Shown here piece after piece: positions 34,033 through 43,549 of a stretch of 64,000 nucleotides of DNA. Source of the DNA: Arthrobacter psychrolactophilus. Lineage in GTDB: Bacteria > Actinomycetota > Actinomycetes > Actinomycetales > Micrococcaceae. The notes under the pieces are model-generated. The model was given only the letters and a program-made list of their open reading frames with translations. It was not told where the DNA came from and ran no database searches. A program made the position numbers and the translations under genes. The stretch covers positions 1-64,000 of the forward strand of contig NZ_QJVC01000015.1 of NCBI RefSeq assembly GCF_003219795.1, given 5' to 3'. Every line of letters starts with the position of its first letter. The stretch's first letter is position 1.

Positions 34033-37000
34033 TCAGAGACAAGCCTTCTTGCCCTGGTTGGGCTTGCACTGCTCATTCGGATTGGTGATGAGCAGGGGCA
34101 AGACCACCGTGGTGCCGCTCGGGGCGGCCTTGACGGTGATGGTGCCACTGGTACGTGCATCGGCCGGGAGGCTGAAGGAAACCTTCGCGGAACCATCACT
34201 CACGCCTACCGTGTCAACCACGGTGCGCTTTCCCTTGCTGTCGACGAACTCCACCGTGACAGCCGTGTTATCCGGGCTTCCCAAAGACGTCAGGTCGAGC
34301 TTTTTGAGCTGGAAGCTGACGGCGCCCTTGGCGTCGACACGGGCTGGATTACCGATGACCTCCACGCCGCGGCGGGCAAAGTTCGGAGCAATCGGTGCCG
34401 TGGCAGACTCCTTGCCGAGGTAAGAAATCCAAGCATCCCGGTCAATGAGGCCGGAATCCTTCGTGTTGGTGCCCTGGGTAAAGACACGGAAGTTGTCGCC
34501 GCCCGTTGCCAGGAAACTGAACGTGCCGACGCGGTAGGAACGCTCAAGTTCCAACGGGGCGCCATTGATGGTGACCGACGTGATGTGATCTCCCAGCTTG
34601 CGGGTGGAATCGTAGGTGTAATCCATATTGGAGGACAGCCCCAGGTTCAGGAACGGGCGGCTGGGGATGCTGCCGTCCGCGTTGGTCTGCCACTGCTGCT
34701 CCAGCATGGTCTTGACCTGGGCGCCCGTCAGCGAGGTGGTCCACAGGTTGTTGACGAAGGGCAGCACCGCGTTGGCGTTGGCGTAAGTCACCACACCGTC
34801 CTCGAAACCGGTGTTCTTGTAGAGCAGGTCCGCACGGAGTCCGCCCGGATTGACGACGCCGATCTCGGCCCCGCCAGTCTGCTCCGACTTGAGCGCGTCC
34901 AGAAGCGAATCGCCCACGAGGTTGCCCAGGGTGGATTCACTGGCACGGTCATCGCGGATGTACTTGCCGGTGACCGGATCAAGAGTCTGAGCGGTCGTGA
35001 TGTCGGCTGCGATCTTGCCGACCGGAATACTGCCGGCCACCTTCGCATCGGCCAAGGCCTTGTCGGTGATGGTCTTGACCGCCTGAACACGCGGGAACGT
35101 GGCGAGGAGTGTGGCGTCGTCGGCCTTGGTGCGTGCAACGTTGGCCTGCGTGTAGGAAATAACCGCGTTGGTGGCGGTATCTACCGTCAGCTGGATCTGG
35201 CCAATGAACTCGCCGTAGCTTCCGGTCTGGAGGACCGGGCGGGTCTTCAAGGCGGCGTCAGCAGAAACTCCGGGGATGGGTGCATCCCAGGCATATTGCT
35301 TGTGCGTGTGGCCGGTAAAGATGGCGTCGACCGCGGCGCTGGTCTTCGTCACGATCTCCGCGAACGCGCCCCCGGCGGCTACTTCTGCCTCGAGGGTTGC
35401 CTGCTCGGGAGTTCCTGCACCGGCGCCGTCGTGGTATTCGGCCACGACGACATCGGCGAGCTTGCCGTCGGTGATTTTCTGGGCCACTCGGTTGACTGCC
35501 TCGACCGGGTCTCCGAAGTCCAAGGTGGAGATGCCGGACGGGGTCACCAGGGTGGGGGTCTCCTGCGTGATGGCGCCGATGATGGCGACCTTCACGCCGT
35601 CGACCGTGATGATCTTGTACTCATCGAGCACCGGGGTGGTGGTGCCCTTCACGTACACATTGGCACCGAGGTAATCCCAGTTGGCTGCGTCGCTGACACG
35701 GCCATCGAGGTCGGCGTATCCCTTATCGAACTCATGATTTCCGACGGCGGACGCCTGCAGTTCCAGCGTGTTCAAGACGTCGATGGTGGGCTTGTCGTCC
35801 TGAGATGCAGAGGCGAACAGGCTGGCACCAATGTTGTCACCGGCGGAGATGAAGGCCGTGTTGGCCTCGCCTGCCGCGGCGCGGAGCTGCTCCACAGTGC
35901 CGGCAAACTTCACCGTGTTGGAGTCGATGCGGCCGTGGAAATCGTTGATGTTCAGGAGGTTGATGTTCTTGGTGGCCTCTTCGACGCCTTCAAGGTTCAG
36001 GCCAACCACCACGGGATCGTGATCCGATGCGGAAAACGGCGAGCCATCGTAGAAGTTGGTGACGTTGTAGTTGTAGCGGCTGTAGCCCATCGCGATGGAT
36101 TCGGCCGAGTTAATGTTCCAAATGTCCGCACCGGAAATGATTTTTTCGGCAGCGGGGGATGCTAAGACGTGATCGAGCGAGCCCACCATGCCGCCGTAGC
36201 TGTAGGAGTGCTTGCCCGTCTTGGGGTCCTGGTCGACGTAGCCGGCCTGGGTCATGACGTTGATGGGATCTTCAAAGCCGTATGCGTTGAAGTCGCCCAT
36301 GAGCAGGACCTTGTCGGTGCCCTGCGCGGACTGCTGGGCAGAGGAGAACTTCACCAAGGCTTCGGCCTGTGCCACGCGGGCCAGGTTAGAGTTACCCTGC
36401 CCTTGGTCGGTGTCGTTGCCAATCGCCGAACCCTTGGACTTGAAGTGGTTCACGATCAGCAACACCTTGGATGCATCCTCGGCCCCCACGAGCTTGAATG
36501 CCTGGGCCAGAGGCTGGCGGGCAATTCCGGTGTACGCGGCGTCGTCGAGGATCACGGATGCGCCAACCGTTTCTGCGACAGCTTTCTTGTAGATAAAGGC
36601 TGTGCGGATGACGTCTTCAATGGCGACGGCGGGACGTTGGTCGGCAGCGGGGGAGCGGACGTAGTCCCAGACTCCCGGTGCGGCTGCGTTGAGGGCATCA
36701 ACCAGTGTGGAGAGGGCGCTGTCGCGGTCCTTGCCAAACTTGGCGGAGTTTTCAACTTCCTCCAGGGAGAGCACATCGGCGCCTGAGGCGTTGATGCCGG
36801 CAACGATCTTGTCTTGCTGACGCAAGAGGTTCGCGGCGTTGGCCGCACCGCGCTGGTTACAGCCCGTGCGGACAGCAATCGGGTTGCCTTCGCGGTCGTT
36901 GTAGAACTGGCACGAGGCGTTCTTGTCACCGGTTTCGGTGAAGTAGTTCTGCACGTTGAAGGAGGCAACCTTGAGATTGCCGCCGACATCCTTTGGTGCC

Positions 37001-38583
37001 GCTGCCCGGTTGTTCCCGAACGCGATGGGCTGCACAGCGCCTGCGTTGGCAGGGGTGAGTGCTTCCAGGGGCTGGAACTTGTAGGAGTTATTGCGGTTAT
37101 CAAAGATGACCGGAGCTATGAATTCCGAGGTGGAGCCAACGCGCATCGGCGTCTCCTGGCTCAACCACGGCAGCGGAACAGACTGGCCAGCGGCGTTCAA
37201 GAAGTTGGTACTGGCGCCGTCGTCAAGCTTGATGGCGCGGGCAGCGTTCTCGGTGACCTGTGCCGTGTATGCGGCCGAGCCGTAGGGTGCCACCGCGGTG
37301 GGCTGAACCAGGGGCGTGGTGCCCGTGGCCAAACCAATCTCGCCGTAGTTGTTCAGCGAGTAGTTATCCGTGATGGTGAAATCGCCCTGGGGTGCAACCA
37401 GCATGCCCTCAAGGGATTCGCGCTGTTCCACCGCTGCCGGCACCGTGATGACCGCGGCCTTGACCTCGGTCGTGGGTTCCGTGAGCGGCGTCAGGCCGCC
37501 CGCGGGAACGTCGATTTCCGTGGTGGTGGCGGTGTCTGAAGCGCCGCCGAATTCCTTGACCAGACCTGTTACCTGGACGTAGTCGCCGATGTGAACGGCG
37601 GCCACCGTGGCGGGAGAGTAGACAAAGACGCCGTCGGAGGCCTTGTGTGTTGCCAGGTCAAGGTCGCCGCCGGTACCCGGGGTCTGGATGAAGTAGCCGT
37701 TGAAACCACCGGTGGGGTAGGCCGCGGTGACCTTGCCCTTGGTGGTCACGGTGGTCCCAACGAGGGGGCTCTGGAGGCCCTCGCCCTGAATCTCGGCGAT
37801 GGTTTTGCTGCCCGAATCAACGGGAGGCGCAGGCGGTTCATCGCCTCCGCCGGTCCCCACGGGTGAGGGTGCAGCCGTGGTGAAGTCTGCCGAGTTGCTG
37901 TCCGTGTCGACAAAGTCGGTGCGGTTCAGCGACGAGGTGGCATTGGCAGCGGAGGACGCCGCAGTTTCAAAGGTGTTGGAGGAGCCGTAGCCAAGGAGGT
38001 CAACCACGCCGGCTGTGCCGACCAAGGATCCGGTAGCCAGGTTGGCCGGCAACTTGGCCGCCGTGTTAGAAAGGATCAGCGTGCCGCCGCCACCAGCGAA
38101 GGAGAAGCCGCTCGCGTCTGCATCGCTGGCAGGCAATGCGCTGCCCGCTGTCCCATTCGAGTTGCCCTTGATCAAGTAGTAATCGTTGGCCTTGATGGTG
38201 CCGGACAGGGCGGCGAATCCGGTGGGAGCTACCAGCCCGGTCGCGGAACGGTACTGCAGCGACCAACCGGTCAAGTTAATGTCGGCGCTCGTGGGGTTAT
38301 AGAGCTCCACGTACTTGTTCGTGTACGTGGCATTGGCACTGCCGCCGTTGAGGTAGGCCTCATTGATGATGACATGAGGCGAGGCGAGGGCGCCTGCCTC
38401 GGTGACAGCGGCCGGGAGGGACCCACGTGGCGCAAGTTCCGCCGTCGAACTTTCTTCAGTGGGGGCAACCGCAGCTGCCGATTCGTCTGCGGCAATGGCC
38501 GGCGAGATCGCCAGCGGTGCCACGACCAGACCAAGGGCCAGTGCGGCCCCCAATCCGGCCTTGATGAAGGTATTGCTCGTCAT
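34033..38583 (-). CDS. Secreted multidomain nuclease / 5'-nucleotidase (ExeM-like)
   Basis: 1516 residues. Order: signal peptide (FIKAGLGAALALGLVVAPLA, cleavage near residue 31), lamin-tail domain (about 70-190, VIINEAYLNGG), OB-like region (about 259-345, TIAEIQGEGLQSPL), endonuclease/exonuclease/phosphatase domain (from about 533, LKVASFNVQNYF), calcineurin-like 5'-nucleotidase (from about 873, LLNINDFHGR and AVGNHEFDKG), its C-terminal substrate domain (from about 1190), and a beta-type tail rich in C-terminal lysine. It can degrade extracellular DNA and then free phosphate from the nucleotides. No sortase motif is seen, so it is probably released. ATG 38583 is preferred because upstream residues are not signal-like. 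Confidence 0.9.
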   Translation of the reverse strand: MTSNTFIKAGLGAALALGLVVAPLAISPAIAADESAAAVAPTEESSTAELAPRGSLPAAVTEAGALASPHVIINEAYLNGGSANATYTNKYVELYNPTSADINLTGWSLQYRSATGLVAPTGFAALSGTIKANDYYLIKGNSNGTAGSALPASDADASGFSFAGGGGTLILSNTAAKLPANLATGSLVGTAGVVDLLGYGSSNTFETAASSAANATSSLNRTDFVDTDSNSADFTTAAPSPVGTGGGDEPPAPPVDSGSKTIAEIQGEGLQSPLVGTTVTTKGKVTAAYPTGGFNGYFIQTPGTGGDLDLATHKASDGVFVYSPATVAAVHIGDYVQVTGLVKEFGGASDTATTTEIDVPAGGLTPLTEPTTEVKAAVITVPAAVEQRESLEGMLVAPQGDFTITDNYSLNNYGEIGLATGTTPLVQPTAVAPYGSAAYTAQVTENAARAIKLDDGASTNFLNAAGQSVPLPWLSQETPMRVGSTSEFIAPVIFDNRNNSYKFQPLEALTPANAGAVQPIAFGNNRAAAPKDVGGNLKVASFNVQNYFTETGDKNASCQFYNDREGNPIAVRTGCNQRGAANAANLLRQQDKIVAGINASGADVLSLEEVENSAKFGKDRDSALSTLVDALNAAAPGVWDYVRSPAADQRPAVAIEDVIRTAFIYKKAVAETVGASVILDDAAYTGIARQPLAQAFKLVGAEDASKVLLIVNHFKSKGSAIGNDTDQGQGNSNLARVAQAEALVKFSSAQQSAQGTDKVLLMGDFNAYGFEDPINVMTQAGYVDQDPKTGKHSYSYGGMVGSLDHVLASPAAEKIISGADIWNINSAESIAMGYSRYNYNVTNFYDGSPFSASDHDPVVVGLNLEGVEEATKNINLLNINDFHGRIDSNTVKFAGTVEQLRAAAGEANTAFISAGDNIGASLFASASQDDKPTIDVLNTLELQASAVGNHEFDKGYADLDGRVSDAANWDYLGANVYVKGTTTPVLDEYKIITVDGVKVAIIGAITQETPTLVTPSGISTLDFGDPVEAVNRVAQKITDGKLADVVVAEYHDGAGAGTPEQATLEAEVAAGGAFAEIVTKTSAAVDAIFTGHTHKQYAWDAPIPGVSADAALKTRPVLQTGSYGEFIGQIQLTVDTATNAVISYTQANVARTKADDATLLATFPRVQAVKTITDKALADAKVAGSIPVGKIAADITTAQTLDPVTGKYIRDDRASESTLGNLVGDSLLDALKSEQTGGAEIGVVNPGGLRADLLYKNTGFEDGVVTYANANAVLPFVNNLWTTSLTGAQVKTMLEQQWQTNADGSIPSRPFLNLGLSSNMDYTYDSTRKLGDHITSVTINGAPLELERSYRVGTFSFLATGGDNFRVFTQGTNTKDSGLIDRDAWISYLGKESATAPIAPNFARRGVEVIGNPARVDAKGAVSFQLKKLDLTSLGSPDNTAVTVEFVDSKGKRTVVDTVGVSDGSAKVSFSLPADARTSGTITVKAAPSGTTVVLPLLITNPNEQCKPNQGKKACL

Positions 38584-38720
38584 GTCTCCAACTCTCAAAA
38601 GTGTGGCGCCCCCATGCGTCCTGAGTGATGATCCGCAGATGTCGTGGAGGGAAGAAGGTAATTGACCGCCCCCCAACAGGCCGCAACGGGCCTCGCGGTA
38701 ACGTGTTTGAGCCAAACACA

Positions 38721-38742
38721 TAGATGTGAATCATTCATGAAC
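38721..38742 (-). promoter_or_regulatory. PHO-box-like direct repeat upstream of secreted nuclease
   Basis: Minus strand GTTCATGAATG-ATTCACATCTA: two TTCA-containing units exactly 11 nt apart, 138 nt before the start. The same periodicity occurs in the phoU/senX3 intergenic region. Control by phosphate starvation is inferred. Confidence 0.5.
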
Positions 38743-38848
38743 GTTCTGTTTCGGTCAAGGAAACTTGAGGGTTTTGAGCGAAGTTGAAAGAAATCTTTAT
38801 GAGGCGCCTCACAACGGCGATTTAAAAGCGTTTGAGAGGTTAAACGCA

Positions 38849-38883
38849 AAAGGAAGCGGCCTCGTGATGAGACCGCTTCCTTT
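38849..38883 (-). terminator. Terminator of tRNA-Ser(TGA)
   Basis: A 15-bp stem with one mismatch (38849-38863 with 38869-38883), 8 nt past the tRNA. A smaller GCGTTT/AAACGC hairpin follows at 38828-38847. The rest of the 307-base gap upstream of the nuclease gene holds its promoter. Confidence 0.8.
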
Positions 38884-38890
38884 ATCAGCG

Positions 38891-38978
38891 CGGAAGGTAA
38901 GAGATTCGAACTCTTGGTACGGGGTTACCGCACACTGGTTTTCAAGACCAGCTCCATCGGCCGCTCGGACAACCTTCC
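38891..38978 (-). tRNA. tRNA-Ser (anticodon TGA)
   Basis: 88-nt class II tRNA. Acceptor GGAAGGT/ACCTTCC, anticodon loop CTTGAAA giving TGA, long variable arm, discriminator G. CCA is not encoded. Confidence 0.95.
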
Positions 38979-39074
38979 TTACCCTAGTAGTGTTTCATAG
39001 GCAGGGCCATGCCACCAAAATGAGTATCGGCCCGGCTAGAATTTTTGAGTGCAAAAAGGCGATGGAGAAGTCTC

Positions 39075-40058
39075 ATGAAGGCAATTGTTACAACGGGTGC
39101 AGGTGGACCGGAGGTCTTGGCCATGGCCGAGGTTCTGGCGCCCGTTCCAGGCCCGGGCGAGGTCCTCATCGACGTGATTGCCGCAGGAATCAACCGTGCA
39201 GACGTGCAACAGCGCCGTGGTTTCTACCCGCCGCCGCCCGGAGCCTCGAGCGTTTTGGGGCTGGAAGTCTCCGGTCGAATCGCCGCTTTTGGGCCCAATG
39301 TGACCCGACCCTTTAGCCTCGGCGAGAAGGTTGTGGCATTACTCACAGGCGGCGGATATGCCTCTCAGGTGGTGGTTCCGGCAGGTCAGGTGCTCGCCTT
39401 GCCGGAGGGAATCGATGTGATCTCCGCCGCTGCCTTGCCGGAGGTTGCCGCCACGGTGTACTCGAATTTGTTCATGACGGCACAGCTGCAGGCCGGTGAA
39501 ACCGTTCTCATTCACGGCGGCGCTGGTGGTGTCGGTGCCATGGCCATTCAACTCGCCAAGGCTGCCGGTGCGCGCGTCATTGCCACGGCCGGCAGCGATG
39601 AGAAGGTCGCCATGCTCACCGGCTACCTCGGCGTCGACGCGGCGGTCAATTATCGTACCGAGGATTTCGTGGAGCGAGTCGAGGGCTTCACGGAGGGGCG
39701 CGGGGCCGACGTCATCCTCGACGTGGTCGGCGCCAAATACCTCTCCCGCAATGTTGCGGCGCTCGCCACCTACGGTCGCCTGATCGTGATCGGCCTTCAG
39801 GGAGGTGCGACGGCGGAACTCAACTTGGGTGCCTTGCTCACCAAGCGGGCGGCCATCATCGGCACGACCCTGCGTGCCCGGTCGATCGAGGAAAAGACGG
39901 CCATCATGGAGCAGGTTCGTATTCATGTTTGGCCCCTGGTCAGCAGCGGAGCCGTCAAGCCCATGGTGGATAAGACCTTCCCTCTGACTCACGTCGCCGC
40001 AGCCCATGAGTACCTGGACTCGGGATCGCATGTAGGCAAGGTCCTGCTGACGCTCTAG
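39075..40058 (+). CDS. NAD(P)H-dependent quinone oxidoreductase (zinc-independent, PIG3-like)
   Basis: 327 residues of the medium-chain dehydrogenase fold without zinc ligands. N-terminal substrate domain (GEVLIDVIAAGINRADVQQRRGFYPPPPGAS) is followed by the NADPH motif GGAGGVGAMAIQLAKAAGA. It probably reduces quinones or enals. ATG 39075 follows GGAGAAG. It stands alone between tRNA-Ser and a terminator. Confidence 0.9.
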   Translation: MKAIVTTGAGGPEVLAMAEVLAPVPGPGEVLIDVIAAGINRADVQQRRGFYPPPPGASSVLGLEVSGRIAAFGPNVTRPFSLGEKVVALLTGGGYASQVVVPAGQVLALPEGIDVISAAALPEVAATVYSNLFMTAQLQAGETVLIHGGAGGVGAMAIQLAKAAGARVIATAGSDEKVAMLTGYLGVDAAVNYRTEDFVERVEGFTEGRGADVILDVVGAKYLSRNVAALATYGRLIVIGLQGGATAELNLGALLTKRAAIIGTTLRARSIEEKTAIMEQVRIHVWPLVSSGAVKPMVDKTFPLTHVAAAHEYLDSGSHVGKVLLTL

Positions 40059-40066
40059 CGAAAATC

Positions 40067-40097
40067 GTGGCCGCCACGCAGTAAGCGTGGCGGCCAC
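40067..40097 (+). terminator. Terminator after quinone oxidoreductase
   Basis: A 13-bp perfect stem (40067-40079 with 40085-40097) followed by TTTT. Confidence 0.85.
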
Positions 40098-40116
40098 TTT
40101 TCCGCCCCTCCTCCAT

Positions 40117-40184
40117 TCTGTGTGGCAGTAGATACGGAAATTCGGCGATTTTCGGCGGTTTTTCGGTAACTACTGCCATGCAGA
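40117..40184. repeat. Intergenic palindrome C (TCTGTGTGGCAGTAGAT family)
   Basis: The 24-nt arm 40117-40140 pairs with 40161-40184 (20 of 24 positions), around a GGCG-rich centre. The same arm word occurs at 42871-42890. It lies in the 321-base gap before cstA, which otherwise holds only the cstA promoter region. Confidence 0.8.
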
Positions 40185-40314
40185 TTTTCAGGGGACCCGT
40201 AGCCGACCATCTCGGGTGAATGTCGCTGCTAGGTTGAAAATCTAGTAGACCGTTCGTCTCATAAAAAGTACCGTTGACAGCATGGTTTGCATGATTCACA
40301 CCACAATGTCGATG

Positions 40315-40340
40315 TGACGTGCATTATGTGCGTAACGTCA
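40315..40340. promoter_or_regulatory. Inverted repeat TGACGT-N14-ACGTCA upstream of cstA
   Basis: Two perfect 6-nt half sites 40 nt before the cstA start. The spacing suits a dimeric regulator, but no family is recognised. Confidence 0.35.
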
Positions 40341-40379
40341 AGGTGCCGTATTTGAAGTCTTTATAACGTAGGGAAGAAC

Positions 40380-42647
40380 ATGACAGTGCCGTCAAACAGG
40401 GCTGATAACTCAGCCACGGTCTTAATTCAGGATCCGGAGCTGCCCCCCGTGGCCGTGGATCTTGAAAAGGAAGCGGAAAAGCCCACCTGGACCCCGCTAA
40501 AGATCGCCCTGTGGGCGGCCATCGCATTGCTCGGTGGCGTTGCATGGGTCATTCTGGCCGTGGTGCGTGGCGAAACCGTCAACGCCATCTGGTTCGTCTT
40601 TGCCGCGGTCTGTACCTATCTGATCGGCTACCGCTTCTATTCCAAGGTCATCGAGAAATTCCTTGTTCGGCCCAATGACTTGCGAGCCACACCGGCCGAG
40701 TACAAGGCTGACGGTAAGGACTTCGTCCCCACCGACCGCAACGTCCTCTTCGGACACCACTTCGCTGCCATCGCAGGTGCAGGCCCGCTGGTGGGCCCCA
40801 TCCTGGCAGCCCAGATGGGTTACCTGCCCGGCACGATCTGGATCATCGTCGGCGTCGTGCTTGCTGGAGCGGTGCAGGACTACCTGGTACTTCACTTCTC
40901 CATGCGTCGCGGTGGACGCTCACTAGGCCAGATGGCTCGTGAAGAACTCGGCGTCGTCGGCGGAACAGCCGCACTCATCGCCACCCTGCTGATCATGATC
41001 ATCATCGTGGCCATCCTCGCTCTGGTGGTTGTCAATGCACTCGGCGAATCCCCGTGGGGCGTCTTCTCGGTCTCAATGACCATCCCGATCGCACTGTTCA
41101 TGGGCGTCTACCTCCGCTTCCTGCGCCCGGGCAAGGTCATGGAAGTCTCGCTGATCGGCGTCGTGCTGTTGCTTGCGGCCATCATCGGCGGCGGCATGGT
41201 TGCGGCCACCGAATGGGGTGCTGACGTCTTCCACCTCGACCGCACGACCCTCGCCTGGTGCGTCATCGTGTACGGCTTCATCGCCGCCATCTTGCCGGTC
41301 TGGCTCTTGCTGGCTCCGCGCGATTACCTCTCTACCTTCATGAAGATCGGCACCATCGTGATGCTGGCCGGCTCCATCGTGCTGGTTCGACCCACCATCA
41401 ACGTCCCCGCCTTCAGTGAATTCGCCGGACGCTCCGACGGCCCCGTCTTCTCGGGCTCGCTGTTCCCGTTCCTGTTTGTCACGATCGCCTGTGGTGCGCT
41501 CTCCGGCTTCCACGCCTTGATCGCTTCGGGCACCACGCCCAAGTTGATCGAAAAGGAACGTCAGGCCCGCTTCATCGGTTACGGCGGCATGATCATGGAA
41601 TCCTTCGTGGCCATCATGGCCCTCGTCGCCGCACTCTCGATTGACCGCGGTATTTACTTCGCCATGAACGCCTCCGGCGCAGCCACCGGCGGCACCATCG
41701 AAGGCGCCGCGGCGTTCGTGAACTCGCTCGGTCTGACCGGCGTGCACGTTGATCCATCGCTCCTGGCGCAGACCGCGTCCGATGTCGGCGAGGAGTCGAT
41801 CGTCTCCCGCACCGGTGGCGCACCCACCCTCGCCGTGGGTCTCGCTCACATCATGCAGCAGGTGGCCGGCGGTCAGGCCATGATGAGCTTCTGGTACCAC
41901 TTCGCCATCATGTTTGAGGCGCTCTTTATCCTCACGGCGGTCGACGCCGGAACCCGTGTTGCTCGCTTCATGCTGCAGGATTCCATCGGTAACTTTGTTC
42001 CGAAGTTCAAGGACACCTCATGGCGTCCGGGCATGTGGATCACCACCGCCATCATGGTGGCCGGTTGGGGCGCCATCCTCATCATGGGTGTCACCGATCC
42101 TCTCGGAGGCATCAATACGCTCTTCCCGCTCTTCGGTATCGCGAACCAGCTTTTGGCAGCCATTGCGCTGGCCGTATGCCTCGTGATCATCTCGAAGAAC
42201 ACCCACGTGAAGTACCTCTGGATGGTGGCCTTGCCGCTGGTCTTCGTCACGGTTGTCACTGTCACCGCATCCTTCCAGAAGATCTTCTCCACCGTTCCGG
42301 CCGTGGGTTACTGGGCGCAGCACGAGGCATTCAAGACGGCTTTGGCCAACGGTGAGACCAGCCACGGCACGGCCAAGACGGTTGCCGCTATGGAGGCCGT
42401 TGTGCGCAACACCTTCGTTCAGGGCACCTTGTCGATCATCTTCGTGGTCCTGTCACTGATCGTGATTACGACGGCGATCATCGTCACCATCCGCTCCATC
42501 AAGGCCGGTGGCGGCCCCAACATGGAGGACCCTGCTGTGGCGTCTCGCGTCTTCGCGCCAGCGTCCATCGCGGCAACTCCGGCGGAGAAGGCCATCATGA
42601 AGGAATGGGCTGAGTCCGGCAAACAAGCGGTTCGGAGCGGGCACTAG
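40380..42647 (+). CDS. cstA: CstA-family carbon-starvation transporter
   Basis: 755-residue integral membrane protein with about 16-18 hydrophobic segments. Family motifs include TDRNVLFGHHFAAIAGAGPLVGPILAAQMGYLPG near residue 115. CstA relatives import peptides or pyruvate. ATG follows AGGGAAG by 5 nt. ybdD follows by 2 nt, as in E. coli, which supports a transport unit. A pair of related palindromes flanks the two-gene unit. Confidence 0.93.
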   Translation: MTVPSNRADNSATVLIQDPELPPVAVDLEKEAEKPTWTPLKIALWAAIALLGGVAWVILAVVRGETVNAIWFVFAAVCTYLIGYRFYSKVIEKFLVRPNDLRATPAEYKADGKDFVPTDRNVLFGHHFAAIAGAGPLVGPILAAQMGYLPGTIWIIVGVVLAGAVQDYLVLHFSMRRGGRSLGQMAREELGVVGGTAALIATLLIMIIIVAILALVVVNALGESPWGVFSVSMTIPIALFMGVYLRFLRPGKVMEVSLIGVVLLLAAIIGGGMVAATEWGADVFHLDRTTLAWCVIVYGFIAAILPVWLLLAPRDYLSTFMKIGTIVMLAGSIVLVRPTINVPAFSEFAGRSDGPVFSGSLFPFLFVTIACGALSGFHALIASGTTPKLIEKERQARFIGYGGMIMESFVAIMALVAALSIDRGIYFAMNASGAATGGTIEGAAAFVNSLGLTGVHVDPSLLAQTASDVGEESIVSRTGGAPTLAVGLAHIMQQVAGGQAMMSFWYHFAIMFEALFILTAVDAGTRVARFMLQDSIGNFVPKFKDTSWRPGMWITTAIMVAGWGAILIMGVTDPLGGINTLFPLFGIANQLLAAIALAVCLVIISKNTHVKYLWMVALPLVFVTVVTVTASFQKIFSTVPAVGYWAQHEAFKTALANGETSHGTAKTVAAMEAVVRNTFVQGTLSIIFVVLSLIVITTAIIVTIRSIKAGGGPNMEDPAVASRVFAPASIAATPAEKAIMKEWAESGKQAVRSGH

Positions 42648-42649
42648 CC

Positions 42650-42850
42650 ATGAAGATCCTGCGCCGTGCAGCCAGTGGTTTGAGCGCTGTGAGCCGTTAC
42701 CTCAAAGGTGTCCTGGGGGAGGATGCTTATGAGCGCTACCTCGAGCATCACCAAGCCACGAGCTGCACGGCACAGCCCCTGACAGTGAAGGAGTTCTGGC
42801 GGGACAAGATGGACCGCCAGGACGCCAACCCGGAGGGCCGCTGCTGCTAG
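42650..42850 (+). CDS. ybdD: YbdD/YjiX-type small protein
   Basis: 66 residues with the family pattern YLKGVLGEDAYERYLEHHQA and a central FWRDKMD. It is translated directly after cstA (two-base gap). The family is always found next to CstA-type transporters and is needed for full transport in E. coli relatives. Confidence 0.9.
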   Translation: MKILRRAASGLSAVSRYLKGVLGEDAYERYLEHHQATSCTAQPLTVKEFWRDKMDRQDANPEGRCC

Positions 42851-42870
42851 CAGCCCCCTCCCCTCGATGA

Positions 42871-42938
42871 TCTGTGTGGCAGTAGATACGAAAAAATCGC
42901 CTTTTGAAGCCGAATTAGCGCATCTACTGCCACACAGA
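42871..42938. repeat. Intergenic palindrome D (TCTGTGTGGCAGTAGAT family)
   Basis: 42871-42890 pairs with 42919-42938 at 19 of 20 positions. It is the same arm as palindrome C at 40117, with a different centre. Confidence 0.85.
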
Positions 42939-42967
42939 AATATTGGTGATCGTGAGAGACTGGCTTC

Positions 42968-43549
42968 ATGAATGACAAGGGGCAGAAACCGGCCGAGCAG
43001 CCGGCTACAGGAATCGTCATGGACAGTTCACCCACAGCGACAGGGCAGAATGCATCCGGCCCTGCGCATCACCCCACGGTTGCGGACATGGTAGACCAGC
43101 CAGACAAGGTCATGCGCGTCGGGACCATGGTGAAGCAGCTGCTGGACGAGGTCAAGAGCGCGCCCCTCGATGACGCCGCCCGGGCACGCCTTGCGGAGAT
43201 TCATCAGGCCTCTATCGCGGAGCTGGAAGACGGCCTCGCGCCGGAACTCGTCGATGAACTACACCGGCTTAGCCTCCCGTTCTCGGACAAGAGTGCGCCC
43301 TCTGATGCCGAGCTGCGCATTGCCCAAGCTCAGCTGGTGGGTTGGCTCGAGGGGCTCTTTCACGGGATTCAAACGGCTCTCGCCGTCCAGTCGATGGCCA
43401 ATCAGCAAACCGCGGCCCGACTGGCCCAGCATCAGCTGCCGCCAGGGACCATGATCGCATCTGGCGTGGTGGTGGGCGACAACGGAGAGCCGCAGCGAGC
43501 ACCGTCCGGTCCGGGATCGCAGCCGGGCGTGCCGGGACAATATCTATGA
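42968..43549 (+). CDS. bpa: Bacterial proteasome activator
   Basis: 193 residues. The family core is helical (DKVMRVGTMVKQLLDEVKSAPLDDAARARLAEIHQASIAEL), and the C-terminus is exactly GQYL, which docks in the alpha-ring of the 20S proteasome. The protein forms a ring that opens the proteasome without ATP and accepts unfolded proteins. Proline/glycine-rich tails at both ends match the family. The downstream gene overlaps its stop (ATGA). Proteasome genes are not in this window. Confidence 0.9.
   Translation: MNDKGQKPAEQPATGIVMDSSPTATGQNASGPAHHPTVADMVDQPDKVMRVGTMVKQLLDEVKSAPLDDAARARLAEIHQASIAELEDGLAPELVDELHRLSLPFSDKSAPSDAELRIAQAQLVGWLEGLFHGIQTALAVQSMANQQTAARLAQHQLPPGTMIASGVVVGDNGEPQRAPSGPGSQPGVPGQYL

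Noticed and set aside
33952-36165. Long open frame (737 codons) on the + strand
   Set aside because: It lies wholly opposite the secreted nuclease gene, whose domains are clear. The translated product shows no domain and is an antisense shadow typical of high-GC DNA.
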